Shown: one piece after another, positions 13,077 to 26,080 of the stretch
Layout: the number at the start of each line of letters is the position of its first letter
How positions within the stretch are numbered: position 1 is the first letter of the stretch
Translations under genes and position numbers: made by a program
Source of the DNA: Pithys albifrons albifrons
Lineage: Eukaryota; Chordata; Aves; Passeriformes; Thamnophilidae
Reading direction: 5' to 3'
Length of the DNA: 64,000 bases
Assembly (NCBI RefSeq): GCF_047495875.1
Contig: NC_092467.1
Span: forward strand, 13,109,566 to 13,173,565
The notes under the pieces: generated by a model
The model's input: only the letters and a program-made list of their open reading frames with translations
The model's database searches: none
What the model was told of the DNA's origin: nothing

Positions 13077-14963
13077 CCTGCAGGCATCTAATCACTGTTA
13101 GCTCAGAGATGCATCTAAATCTAGCTGTCTATCTGGTACTTCTGTGATTAAACCCCACAGTTTGCTGTGACAAATGCACAGAGAGGTACAATCAGTAAAC
13201 ACCTTCACTCCAGCTGACTGAATAGCTATTTGCTCTGAGGTTGATAGGTTCTTGGCACAAACCTAAAGTCAGGCTGATTTCAGGATCCATAGCAAGATGC
13301 TTTCAAGTATCCTTTCCTCATTCTCTGATGCTTTCTTGTAGTTGATGTACTTGAAAATGTGTACCTGGCTACTTCAAATGGTGTAGGAAATTATTCTAAA
13401 TAAAATTCCATTCCATGCTTAAATATGCTTAAGTATAACTTCCTCTACCTTTAAATAATCTTCACATAGACAGTTAAAAATATTCCCCTAACCATACATG
13501 TACTCTTTATTACTCCAGAATTGTAATTTGGAATTTTCACTATTTCAGATCCAATTCCTTTATCAAATACTGTGATACTTCAAAAGGTTATTTTATGAAG
13601 TTGCTTTGTTGGTTATAAGTTTTCAATCAAATGATGTAAGGAAATACTCTCCACAGGGTCAGACTGTGTCCATAGCTGGGGAAAAAAAAACAAAACGTGA
13701 TGCTGACATCCCACTGTTTATGATCAGACAATCTTAATCATTTGTTTTTGAATATACTTTCATCTTCTAACACTTTGGACATTATTGTGTATGAGAATCC
13801 TGCTCTGCTTCCTGTTTTCAGTAAAGGTCAGACCATAACCGCGGAAGAAAGCTGAGGATTCTTTGGTCCTGTTCAGAGATTTCTCAGGTCTTTAATTTCT
13901 AAAGATTTATGGTTAATTGACAATCTTTGAAACTGAAGTTATGAAAATTGCAAACCAGAAGCTTGTGTTTAAAAGCATAAAATAGAACTCAATAAGCTCT
14001 AGCAGAGAAAAAAGGTAGTGATTGTACCACCAGTGTTTCCAGGAATCTGTAAAAATATGATGTGTTGGTAAATAGGAGTCTGACTTAATTAGACATTAAG
14101 GATTCTTGAACTGAAATTCATCTAAGAATCAAGGAGCTGCAGTGAGCAGACTGATGCTGTTTCCACATTATCATCTGAAATTTTGTATGACTAATCTGAG
14201 AAACTTCGAGACTTGTACTGATTTAAGGTAAAGTGAGTCTGAAAACCATGGAGTACTTTTGTAAAAGTATATCTGGCTGTTTTACATTATTTTGAAATAG
14301 TTATTACAGTAAACTAACCACTGCAAAGTACAGAATGCAAACACAAATGGTGCACGTGTTGGCTTACTTTTTGTTGTAGACAATCCTGTGTATCTGTTAG
14401 TGCTCTATCTGTTGTCAACCACAGGCGGACAGATCAGGACTTCATCTAAAACTTGCTTATTTAGTTGCATTGAATTTCCCTTCTGACCTGCAGCTGAATG
14501 GCCCAGTCATACTGCAGAGATAGTTTATGTGATGCCTTCATTCTATCCCATTCGGCTGAAGATTTATGCTTAATGTAAACCTGAAATGGCTGAATGGGTT
14601 TTAAAAAATACAACTCTACAGTCCTTATATTTGCCTATTTTTGTTCTTTGCATTTTACTTCTGTTTCTGGTAATCATTCTTTCTTCCTCACACCATTTGC
14701 ATTTCTCTCTGGTTGTTGAAGAGTGGAATTCATTCTTCCAAAACCCACAGGACCTGCAGGCATAAAGACAGCCACTTTGCAGCTCGTCTTCAAAAATGGA
14801 GATGGAAATATTGTGCTACTTGAGAACAAAAAAAATACGTAGAATTTTAACAAAAGAAGATATGAAGGGGTTACAGAGGGATGCAACCATAAAGCTTCCA
14901 GAAAGGGAGAACTAAAAACCTTGTCTAAAGCAGGCTTTTTCAGGGCATATGAGAGTAGAGATT

Positions 14964-14980
14964 TGTGTGTGTGTGTGTGT
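14964..14980. repeat. (TG)n microsatellite
   Basis: About eight TG units followed by a degenerate ATGTAT end. It is a short ordinary dinucleotide microsatellite. Confidence 0.85.
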
Positions 14981-15773
14981 ATGTATCTCCTATCATTTTA
15001 TGCTATTCATAAAATCATCTAGGCCATCCCAGGACTTCAGGTCTGGTTTTCCCTACCCTGTTTTGTTCAAACAAATGGAAGGGTGAACAACCAATGAAAG
15101 GATGGAACATTGCAGAGGTCCTGCTGCTGCCCATCTTACATCATGCTTGTAATCAAAAATCTTCACAGCAAATGTGTGAAACTGTTACTGTTTCCTGGGC
15201 TCATTCATCATTGAATGTAACACTTCCGTTCATGTTCCTAAGATAATTTATTGTTCAGTGCAACCCATGTCTTCCAGCTATGAATTCATCAATTCCTGCT
15301 TCGGAGGAGCTCCTGTGGCTACTTAATGATGGGCTTGTGGAGAAAATCTCAATAGAAAGTAACAAAAAACCCCCCATGTAATTTATTCTATTTTGTCTTC
15401 CACTAACCACCCCCTTTCTCTAACAAGACATTGTGGAGGGGTGAAATTTAATATCTGATATGAGAACAAGTGTTGGTAATCTTATGACAGTGCATGAGAC
15501 TAGGAACATTGAAGAGATTAATTTGATGAGGTTTGTTTATATCTTCTCTTTAAAACATTTTCTGGGAAATTCTAAAGTTTTTTTGTAATCTATGATTACA
15601 TTCCAATATATCTCCCACTGAGTTAATCTTTTTTGTTTACTTAAGTAACATGTGTTGAATGCAAGAGATGTATTTTAATTTTTCAACCTAGAATGTTTAT
15701 GTTGGGTTATCATTGTAAAGAGAAAACATTTGGGTAACATTGATGCTGCCTTCGTCAACATACACTGACTGCT

Positions 15774-16200
15774 TTATAATTTGACTTCTAGATGTTTTAC
15801 TTTATTATGAAGAAATTGTGAGTACTGGGACACTGAGTCCCAACAACCTTCCTGTGTCATTACTACAAACTGTCCCCAGGAGCTCAGCAGCCTTGTGTCT
15901 GTCAGTGCTACTGGACTGTAGTGCCCATAGCTTGATGATACACTGGGACTGTGTGTCCACTGCATGCACTTCCCTTGGTCTTCCAAAGGATCCCATATAG
16001 CAGTAAGGCATCTCTCTCCCTGTAATGTGTCCATGTAACTGCATGTCCATGGGTCCTGCAGAGGCTGAGCTGTCCAACAGGTGAGCTGCATGTGATCTTT
16101 GGACACGCAACTGTGGGAATGTTTCCCAACAAGATAGCTGCTCTGCAATCTCTCCACTTCTGGTTCACCTAATAAAATCTTTGTCTTTCCTCACTTTCAG
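15774..16200. other. GC-richer block of unknown nature
   Basis: Base composition rises to about half G+C (31 of 60 bases at 15901-15960) between AT-rich flanks, yet CpG stays rare. Several overlapping frames are open on both strands, the longest being 127 codons on the minus strand (15774-16157). None matches a family I recognise. On the plus strand the block ends with AATAAA (16171-16176) and then a pyrimidine-rich stretch. It could be an old retroelement piece, such as an LTR with its polyadenylation signal, or a relict exon. I cannot decide from the sequence. Confidence 0.35.
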
Positions 16201-17879
16201 AGGTAGATAGGCATCCACAACTACTAAAATAAATGTGAAAAAAGAAAATTATGAGAAAAAAGGGTAATGAAATATAAGAGGAGAAAACAAACTGTTTTTT
16301 TCCTGAAGAGTTAGGTCTCAGAAATATATTTGATTAATCAACTAAAAAAAAAAAAGATAATTTTGTGAAATTCCATTGCTCTTGTAGTAGATAAAATTTA
16401 TGTACAAAATACTCAATTATGAGATCTGCATTAATACCCAATTAGATACCTATCTTGAATAACCATATTAATGGAAATAATTCTAAAATATGCATCTGGT
16501 TGTACATTAAATTTGATTTTTCTCACTTATTTCTTTAATGTGAAATAAATAAAAACACAAACAACAAAAGAACAAGAAAAAACACCACAGGGTTTTCTTG
16601 ACTGCTGCTGTGAGTGGGAAAAAGCCATGGCCAGTAACACTAAGTGACTGTTCCAAGTCTAGTGAAACAGGGAACAGGATGTGATATTCATTAAATTAAT
16701 GAGTTTTTAAAGAATGAGTAGATTCAAACATCAGTTTGCAGAATGACATAGCAAGAGAGTCCAAAAACCCTTCCCTGAAGGGGAACACTCACTGGATGCC
16801 ACTGTGCTACCAGAGACAGAGAACTGAGGGGATGACAGGCCAGGAGAGTAGGACTGGTGTAATAGATGTTAAATGAAGTGTGACTTTCATGTGATTGTGG
16901 CCTCTGGTCCTTTAGCACTTGAATGCAATACGTGTTTTTTAGATGATGACTATTAGAAAGTTGTTTATTGCCCAGGGGGATTTAGGTGCCCAAAGGCTTC
17001 AAATGAAGGATGGCAAAGAAAACATCAGAGCAAACATGAAACTATTAAGTGAACATCAGTCCACATATACAAGTATAGAAATAAAACCAAAATTATATTA
17101 ATATCTTCCTCATTATTTTCCCTGAAAATAGGCCTTTACTCATCTGTCCTTTCATGTCCTTTAATTAAATGCGTTTAAATAAATAAAAAAGCCCAAAGCA
17201 TATGTTATGACTAATGACATCATTCCAATGCCAGTTCACCAGGAGCAATCACAGCTGAATTGTTGGTACATTTTCAATGAGGCCATAGTTCTTATTCACC
17301 AGGTTTTGTGAAAAAGAGTAGCATAGATTCACCATATTGATTAAATGATTATTACAGCAATTTCTAGGTTATTAAAGTGTGAATGTCTGTGCGTGTCAGG
17401 AGAGTGAATACTTTTTTAATTGAAAAAAGAATAAGTCAAGGAACAAGTATTTTGGAAGGCAATATTTTGTGACATTTTGTAATATATAAATTAATATAAT
17501 GAAAAGAGTAGCAGAGTTTTTATGTGTGTCAAAGTAAACATTAATATTGATATTTTAAGTTATTTGCTCTGTCTCTGCTAAAATGTGTTCTCCTGTTTTT
17601 ATGATTCTATGAAATAGGACTATCTAGCTCTGAGGGGGGAAAAAATAGTGGAGTATTCTGCCCATTGGAACGAAATGGATCCAATTTTATCTGTATACCC
17701 AGCCTCATAATTCTGGAAAAAAAATAGTTAAATGTTATATTTAAGATATTAGAGGTACAACATATACTAAGTTTTAAAAAATCGCCACATCTTGCACTCA
17801 GATTCACCATAATACTCAAAGTTAAGGCTTTTGTATAAAAGTATAACAAATGTTATATTTGTATTATGTGGGGGTGGGA
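16201..17879. other. Non-coding AT-rich DNA, nothing recognised
   Basis: I see nothing beyond short incidental frames (for example 64 codons minus at 16724-16918 and 80 codons minus at 17607-17849), short A runs near 16340 and generic AT-rich sequence. Confidence 0.65.
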
Positions 17880-18700
17880 GGAGGAGAAGAAGGAGCCGTT
17901 TGAACTACTGGTGAACTGCTTGTTGTAACTCTAACAACTTTTCTGGGAGTCTATTTGCACTGGCATTGGCCACAACAGCACGTTTTATGACTTTATTATA
18001 GATACTCATTTACTTTATTGCAGAGCCAGAATGCAGCTAGTTTGTTCCATATTTAGCACTTTAACTATTAATTGTCATGGCTGTCACCCTGTCCAAGTGT
18101 GTAACAGTGAGTGCCTTCAGTAATACACTAAGAAATCTCCATTAGCAGCCTAACAGTCATTAACACAGCACAACAAGTTGAACTAATAAAGTTGAAAACA
18201 ACTAATAAATTTACCTGTTTTTTTTGTCAATTAAAATCTGCATACATACTATGACATTCATTAAAAATTAAGTAGATAGATACAATCAGAGATAATCATG
18301 CATGCCACTTACTACTGAGAACATGATGCATTGTTAATTCATAGGAACTGAAAGCCTAATTACTTCTATCACTGTAATTGATGGGCTTTGTATGTACTGC
18401 TTCATCATATAAATTAATGTGAAACAAAATTTCCTCTAATTTATTGGCACTTCTGAAATAAAAGAATACTAGTTAAATATGCAGAATTCTGCATCTGTAT
18501 GCTATTGAAAATTTCAGTATTCATTTTTACAATCTTTCATAAGCTTTTTCTCAGCATAGCATTTAAGTATATGGTAATTAGTTCATTACCTAATTGTCTA
18601 ATATGTTATTGACCATGTAGTAAAATTCATTTTTCATTAGTGAATATGTTCACTAACCATACAATTCTTCATTTGAGATATGAAGTAGCTCATGGTATTA
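17880..18700. promoter_or_regulatory. Candidate conserved non-coding enhancer, homeodomain-type motifs
   Basis: This repeat-free stretch carries TAATTG at 18069-18074, 18375-18380 and 18591-18596, CAATTA at 18228-18233 and TAATTA at 18575-18580. Nearby CTGTCA and TGTCA elements are of the MEIS/TGIF kind. It contains no long open frame and no simple repeat. The look is that of vertebrate developmental enhancers, which is an inference. Such six-base motifs are frequent by chance in AT-rich DNA, and conservation cannot be judged from one sequence. Confidence 0.25.
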
Positions 18701-21700
18701 AATCATCCCATAGTAACCTAAATACTTCATGAAACACACAGCCAAGAATATGTTAATATTCAAATAATATTTTTTCTGTATCTATGATGTTATTGGCATT
18801 TCTTTCCTTACCGCCTGTTAAGCATATTGAAGGTAGGAATGCTACCTTCCCTCTCTAACTTATTTTCTTATATTCCTCTAAATTCAGCAATATTGGCCAG
18901 GTTAATCTGATGGTTGCACAATTGGTAAGATTCTGCTCCCTTGATACTATGGGCAGGGAATACAATTCAGATTGCTGGAGTGAGCATGCTCTAAAATTAT
19001 GTTGTGGCTTTTCTTACTCTCAGCTCACTACTGTGAATTTTTTTAATATATTTTTTATATATTGAGCCAAATAATTTCTCTGCTGTTTGAGGTTCTGTTT
19101 CTAGAATAAATGAACTATTCGCTAGAGAGATCACTGTAAGATGCAGAGTCTTGTCATTGTGCTATGTAGCAAGGACTGTTTGGGCATTTTGATCTCTGTT
19201 GTATACAAAACTTTAAATTAATGGTGAAGTTTTTAGGCAAGACAGATTAAGCTTCTCTTCTGAATAACTTGGGAAATGTCTCTCTTGTCCTTTCTCTTAC
19301 TCTCTCTGGCTTCCAGTGTGATAATTCAGAAAATGAGTATCTCTGTATTCAGGTTTTAGGGTATTCATAAGGATTCTGTACTTTACCTCTCACAAAACTG
19401 ACTGTTGTAAATAAAACACCTTGTTGAAGTGAAGAATGAAACAATTTTTATATGTTTCCCATATTCAAGCCAGGCAAGATGTCTTGGTGCTGGGATATGT
19501 AGAGTGGATTGACTTATGGCCTGTGGTTTAGGATTGGATTTGTCCTAATGCATATTTTTAGACCTGTCAAGATGTGTTTTTGATGATACAAGGTTCCTTT
19601 CCTTGCCCTTCTAGTTGCACTATCTGATCTGCTTTCTATTTTCACTTCCTGTGACTGTATTCCTGGAAGCACAAAAATAACAGTTACTTTTATAGTTTCA
19701 TCCATTCTTCAGATAGAAAGAGTTGAAGGACTGTGTATTTACTTGCTTAATAGCTAAGTTGGCTGATTTTATACAAAATAAAGGACCCTGAGGATAAATG
19801 CAGACCTGTCCCGCATATTTTGCAGGTTGTATATTGCAGGATAAAGGCGCAGGATGTTTGATATTGTGGTGTCATTTTCTTGAGCCCTTTTAGGAAGCAG
19901 CTTAGAGGAGTATTTACAGAAAAAATGATTGACTCTTTCTATACCTTAAGTCACCTTTCTTCTCCCAGAGCTGCAGAAGAGAAAGAGCTGGGGGCAGCAG
20001 CTCATTCTCAGATGCTGCAAGAAAAAATCCTGAGTATTTAAGGTGGAAAAAACAGATGTCTCTGGGCTCAGGGGAGGGAACAGAGGTTTGATTTTGGTTT
20101 GTTTGTTTATTCGACTTTTAATATTGTAAAAAAATCAGATTGTATTACCTGAATGATTCTCTAAGAAGGAAGTGCAGAATCACAATATTTTCCCTGGGTT
20201 TATTTATATTGTAAAAATTACTTGTGTTGACACACCTAGATAAGCCTGAAAACTTGTCTAAGAATGTGCTCTAATTCAGTTGGCAGTTTCTCAGATAATT
20301 GAGAACACAGTAATAAAGAAAGGAGATATTTTTTCTCAGTAATATTTAAAAACTGTCTTTGATCTGTGGGATTTTATCATTGGAACAAATAAGCAAGAAG
20401 ATATTCCTGTGAGTAGGTGTTTAACAAATACTGATTTAAAATGTAAAAGATCTGACATTACCCTCTAGAAAAATCATCAAAAGGATTTACATTAAAAGCT
20501 CATAAACACTTACAATGGAAACATTATTAAAAGGCAAAGCTGTAATTATAGGAAGAACGTGGATGACATACATGTGCAGAGAACTACTGTCTTGATTTTC
20601 CAAAACAGGGTATTGCTTTGGAATTTGAGCAAAGATATTATTCAGTTTTGAGAGGAGGAAAGAAAGACTGTTCTAGAAGAAAATTTTGAGTATTTCACTT
20701 GCAAAAGTTGTAATAGCCTAGGTTACGATCTCAAGAGAAAATTTTGAAGAAAAAGAGATGGAAAAAATGTTTTGTAAAGGTATTAGTGAATCACCCATGG
20801 TTTGTTTTTGTTTTTTATCCAGATGGATTTATCTAAAATAAATACATAAGAAAATTCTTTCAAAATAAGAATTTGCAATAATTTAGACTTACTGTTAGGC
20901 AATAATAACAAAGTTCAGAAATATCAAAGGACAACTACAGACTGTGATAGTTGACTATTCCTTTTTCCAACAAATTCATTTAAATAAATATAGATGACAA
21001 GAGATCTGAATGGGAAGGATTGGGTGCTCAGTAATGGCAATGAAGAACTGGGATTTATTTGCTGGATTTGCTATTGACTCATTCTCTAAGCATGAGCAGA
21101 TGGTTGAAGTCTCGTGTCCCAACTTCCTTTTGTTGTGGTCCCATTTCCTTGTTACCAATCCACAGTTATTTTATCTGCCTCTTCTGAGCTGTTTCATTTT
21201 CAAGTTTACAAGTTTCTGTTGGGAGTGAATATACTGTATGAGTATGCTCAGTTTAATGGAACTTCAGAGTTTCTAAAGGCTATTCTGATACCAACAAATA
21301 ATCAGTTTAAATAATATTTGAAAAATGTTTAACAAAATTTAGTGCTTTAGATTTCACTATAATTAGTTTTACTCCAGTGTTGCTGTGAAAAGAACCACAT
21401 AATAAGTGATTAACTAAGACGTTTAGCACTGAATTACTTTTTCATGGTTCTTTGCTTTCATCAGAGAAAAAAAGATGAGATTTCTTTGGCTTCTGTTCTC
21501 TGGATTCAAAATGGATAAATTATATTGATAATTCTTCATAGCTTGTACTGGTTGGCTCTCAGCAATTGCATGGTCATTAGCCATTGTAACTACATTGGTA
21601 ATACAAAAGTAAAGATCCTTCTATTTTGTTCCTAGAATGTCTTTATTACATGATGCAGTTTTAGAATAGGTTTATTTCCTCCAAACTGTGAATATTTTAG

Positions 21701-21834
21701 CTAGAGTGCAGAAAGTTTTTTGAAATTATTATATCACTCCTTCATACTGCTTGAATGCTTCAGTAAGTTGGATTCAGGATTGCTCTATTGCCACTACATT
21801 CAGTTTGCTGTTATCTATGAAAAATAATGTTATT
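18701..21834. other. Non-coding AT-rich DNA, nothing recognised
   Basis: Only short incidental frames occur (60 to 72 codons around 19514-19705 and 20976-21314, overlapping on both strands). No repeat family, RNA gene or CpG-rich stretch was seen. Confidence 0.65.
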
Positions 21835-22225
21835 TATGAATAGAATTTCTTGGTGAAAGTAGACTCAGCACTTTCTACTAAGCCCACAATCTGACCAGAG
21901 AACACTTTAATTCCACTGTAGCTCAAACTAATTCAAGACAGCGCAGTGTTGGAAACGAGCATATCTCTAAAAATGAGGATGTCTCTAGAAGTACTATACA
22001 TTTGTGTGAAAAATCTTTTAAATGAGATTTTTAATCTTGCAACCTCAATCAGAGATTTGACAGATAGCAATAAAACTCTTCCAGCTACTCTTAAAGACAC
22101 CAAATTTCTAGTGGATCCTACAGCTATTGTTAGAAAGAAGAAAGTAACAACATTATGTTGACAAATACACGTTTCAGCACAGAAAGTGAAAAACTCTCCT
22201 GGAGCCAAAACAAAGGCCAAACTTG
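21835..22225 (+). pseudogene. Coding-like frame: isolated exon or decayed gene fragment, unidentified
   Basis: On the plus strand the frame from 21922 to the stop ending at 22161 is open for 79 codons and reads like a soluble helical protein, with segments such as VKNLLNEIF, TSIRDLTDSNK and LPATLKDTKF, and a basic end VRKKK. The composition is unlike the Phe/Leu/Cys-rich chance frames nearby. The sequence just before 21922 ends in ACTGTAG, a usable splice acceptor, and a weak donor (AAA/GTAACA) occurs near 22142. The same frame also looks protein-like on both sides of the open part, through stops at 21892 (TGA) and 21919 (TAG) and for about 25 codons after the last stop. That favours a pseudogene over a live exon. 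I cannot name the parent protein. A 95-codon minus frame overlaps and looks less protein-like. If it is a retrocopy, no poly(A) end is visible. Confidence 0.35.
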
Positions 22226-25014
22226 TAATGCTATTATGACTGGAAATCTAAAAATTCCCAGTTGCTCTGAAGGGGAGAAGGTGTTCATAAGGATTTCTTC
22301 TCTTCGTTTCCTGCATTAAGACCCTGGAACATTAGTCTTTCTTGCCCTGCATTCCAGCTTGGCTGGTCTCAGAACTTGAAAATCACACCATGAAGATCTA
22401 TTTCACCAGCATCTCTGACTCCCCATTATAGTCATTTTTCTACCTTTTTTTCCCCTTTTGTTTTCTTTAAACAATCAAACTAAAAAGGCAGCATATTATA
22501 TCTATATGGCCAACTGCTGTGTTTTCCCTTGTACTGTCAAAGCCTTCCCTAGGCCATCTGAGTGTGCACTGTGATATAAATTATTTAAACTTCACAGCCT
22601 TTCATTTAATGCAACCTAGTGCCAAACATTTCTTCCTGTTTTCACAACTATCTTCTAACAGTTTCCTGTCTCAGACCTCTGCCTGAGTCTTAGTTGATGA
22701 GATCCATAAGTCTGTACATCTGTAAATTGTGTGACAAAGGCTTTGGTCTTTGCGCCTGTGGGTCTTTAAAGTATTATCTGAGCAAGAGGAATTTATTTAC
22801 ATTTACTTAGAATGTCACTCTCCCTTGACAAGAATACTAAGCAAGCTAAATGACTCTGTTTTATGTACAAAACCAGTGATTATATGCTAATTTCTGTCCC
22901 TTTACTGAAAGTCACTATCTTCAAAGTTGAGGTTGAAGAGTAAGAGATTCCTGAGAGTCCCCTACCTCTTCCTGCAATGCTCCTATTATTCTCTATTGTT
23001 TATTTATCTTCTTTATTTTCATTCTAGAATATTAATCTGCACAACTAGCAATTGTGTCTGATGTATGTTTCTGAAACAACATTTAGGAGGAATTAATAGT
23101 AGGCCTCGAACTCTAACTTAGCAGATTTTATTTTCTCTTAATTGTCATTGACAATTGCATATGTTTGGACCAGTATCAGGTCTAGCCACAGCTGTAGATG
23201 TAAAAAGAGATATACTTTAAAGAGAGTGATATGATGATCTTCATTTACCTGAGGATACAGTTTCAGAAATATTTGCTGGGTGAAACTTATTTATGAGTTG
23301 ACATATTGTCATATCCATTGTTCTAAAAATCCTTAATTGGCAAATGTCTTCACACTCTGCAAGAAAATGGTCATGAAAGGGAACAGATCGTGATCAAAAT
23401 GAGATGTAAAGAGTGATGGAGGAGCAGAGTCAAAAATAGATTTTTCACTTTGAAGGACTCATAAAATAAGCTTGAATTTGTATTACGAGGCAGTGCATGC
23501 ACTTTTCTGATTACCAGAAACTGCGTGGCTCTATCATATGCAAATGCAGGAGATTTTGCTTGATAAGGGTTTGACCTGATTAGGATGCAGGAAAAATCAA
23601 CATCAACGCAGGAGTCATCAGTGTGAATTACAGCTGGGATGAAAAATCAGGCTGGCTCTGGAGAGGGCATAATGCAGGGCTGTTCATCTCTACCATGTGC
23701 CTTTGCACTCCGGACTGATCATAGAGCAGTGCAAACTGTGGCACGTGCTATGCATAGAGCTAGTCATGAGACAAACTCCACGCTGAAGGCAGATTTTATG
23801 TCTTGTTACTGTGTTAGTTCTCAGTGACATTGATATTTGCCATCTGTTAGCTGAGGGCTGATAGAAATAAACTTCAACCTATGGAACAATTATCCAACAG
23901 AGCAAGGTAAAAATGCAGAGAGAAATTAAAGAGTTTTTCAAGGAAAATATTCAAGTACTGAGATATTTACAAAGATTAAGGATTTATATTGATTTGCCTA
24001 TTGGACCTTTTCCTAAATTTCACTCCCATGCCTTGCAATGCCTAAAAAACCCACAAAGTTCAACCGTAAAAATCTGTGAAGCTAAAAAAAATAAAAATTA
24101 AACAATGTTGACTTATTAAAACAAAAACAAAAAAAAAAAGAAAAGGAAAATAATCACTTCAGAAACACAGTATTGATCTGACCTGAAACAATGCTGATGG
24201 ACTTTGCTTAAAAGAACACAAAGGAAGAATACGAGAAAGCGATTCCAGAGGAAAGGTGCTGCATGTGGAATAGTGATATGCAATTTGCAAGTAAGAACTT
24301 CAAAGAAGTTAAAGTATGTTTTTATGTTCAATAGAAAAGCAGAAATGAGAAAAGAATTTGCCCCATTGGGTAATATTGATGAATTAGAAGGTTATGAAAA
24401 AGTTTAGAGCACTGATTCAAATCAGGTCTTGGAGACAGAATATATAATGTGCCGTGTCTTAATTCTTTTTATTTTAAGTGGTTTTTCTTAACAGTCTTCA
24501 ATATCTGATTTAAAATGCAAACAAGAATCAGTTATAAAGGGGCAAGCCTCCCGAATGCCTGGTAGTCCCATATACAACAGGCATACTGCTTTCAGGTGGC
24601 CATCATTTATTATTTGCAGAGATATAGCATGAAAGTGAAAAAAGAACCCATCTAAAAATCCCTGGAATATTAACCTTTACTTCTGGTCTCAATGCCTGGA
24701 GTTGTCACATGAACATCGAGAGTCATGTATTTGTCTGAGTGTAGGTGACTGAATGGCTATGAATAGGAATATTTTTTTAAAAATAAAGGAAAATAAATAA
24801 TTTGCAAAGAATAAGAAGTCCATGACAAAAATTACTTCAGGGAAACAGCACTAATGTGGCTACTGAGAAGTAGCAAACTCTACAAACTTCACTCTCGCAG
24901 CTCTAAGTTTTCAAAAAATATACAGGGCAGTGAGTTTTGGTATAATTTTGGGTTTTTTTGGTCTGATAGCTACTCCATTTCAACTAAAAAACATGGGGAT
25001 TTGAGCAGGGAAGT

Positions 25015-25040
25015 GGGGGGGACGGGGGGGGGGGGGGGGG
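25015..25040. repeat. G-tract (G7-AC-G17)
   Basis: Seven G bases, the dinucleotide AC, then seventeen G bases. The plus strand has enough consecutive guanines to form a G-quadruplex in principle. Homopolymer length here is unreliable in most sequencing data. The open frames that run through it, on both strands, are artefacts of the repeat. Confidence 0.9.
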
Positions 25041-25986
25041 AAGGACTGAATAAAAAAAAAGTTTTTCTGAATTCCAGTGCAAGATTGGACTTGTTAGGGT
25101 AAAAAAATGGCATTTCAGGAAATGTTGGGTTTTTTCCTATCATTATGAGATTTATCCACATTTAAAGTCTGAAGAATCTGTTAATAGCCCCTAATAATCT
25201 TGTTATTTTCCATCACAAATTAACATTGAGCTTGAATTTAAAGGAAATGTTTCTGCAACAACTCAGCAGGAAGCTGGAACAGTCTACCTTAGAATTCCAG
25301 GCTTATGGAGAGTAAAGCACTGATTACACAGTCTGTTCATGTTTCAAATGTGTTCTTTAGGAATTAATTGGAAAGTATATTCAATGTCCAAAAATGAAAA
25401 AAATTGCAACTTAACAGCTCCTTTCATATTTTGAAGCCATGTTAAATGATTGCTTCTCATTCAAAGACAAGGTAGTCTTGTATTTTGCCCTTAAAACCAG
25501 TGGAAAAGAGGTTCTTCACTACTTTTGAGAATTGTAACCAGTACAAACTATAGCTCTGTGACTTTATAGGAATTCTACTGATGTCAAGCCTGATACCATG
25601 ATTCATCAGTGGGAATCATGTATAGTTACATCAGTGCAACCAAGACCACAATAAAGCCCTGACAGCACCTTTGAATATAGCAAAGCAACACCAGAAACCC
25701 CTAGAGAGCTTCAGAAATGTTTCTGGGGTTCCTTTAGTATGGGTCAGCCTCTTCAATCCTAATGATGAGTATAGAAAACCAGGAGAGATTGTTTTCTTTG
25801 TGCTGCATGCTTTTCCCCCTTTAATCTTATGCTAATGCCTATGATAGTAACCAAATTAGACATAGTAGAGGCAATCTGTGTTTTTCTTCAGAAGGTTCTG
25901 TAATTGTGGCACGTTTTTCAGTGTAACTAAATGACACTGAGATATCAAAGTAGTATTTTTGCATCTAATAATGGTGTTTATAATGT

Positions 25987-26080
25987 AAAAACCAAATCAA
26001 ACCAAAACACCACCAAAAACCCACAGCAAAACCAAAAACCCAAACCAAACAAAGCAAAACATATAAAGAAAACCCCACCC
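25987..26080. repeat. A/C-rich low-complexity tract
   Basis: Imperfect AAACC and CAAAAC motifs run for about 90 bases with almost no G or T. It is the mirror composition of the T/G-rich tracts elsewhere in the window, probably a degenerate simple repeat. The 66-codon frame over it (25931-26131) is low-complexity Lys/Asn/Pro/Gln and not a gene. Confidence 0.8.

Larger units (their letters stand above)
12363..15773. other. Non-coding DNA with simple repeats
   Basis: No gene is recognised. Open frames at 12435-12761 overlap in three frames on both strands and look incidental. A T/G-rich tract (13009-13076) and a TG dinucleotide run (14964-14980) are listed separately. Confidence 0.65.

Noticed and set aside
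24854..25161. Frames through the G-tract giving poly-Gly or poly-Pro
   Set aside because: They are products of the homopolymer, not genes.
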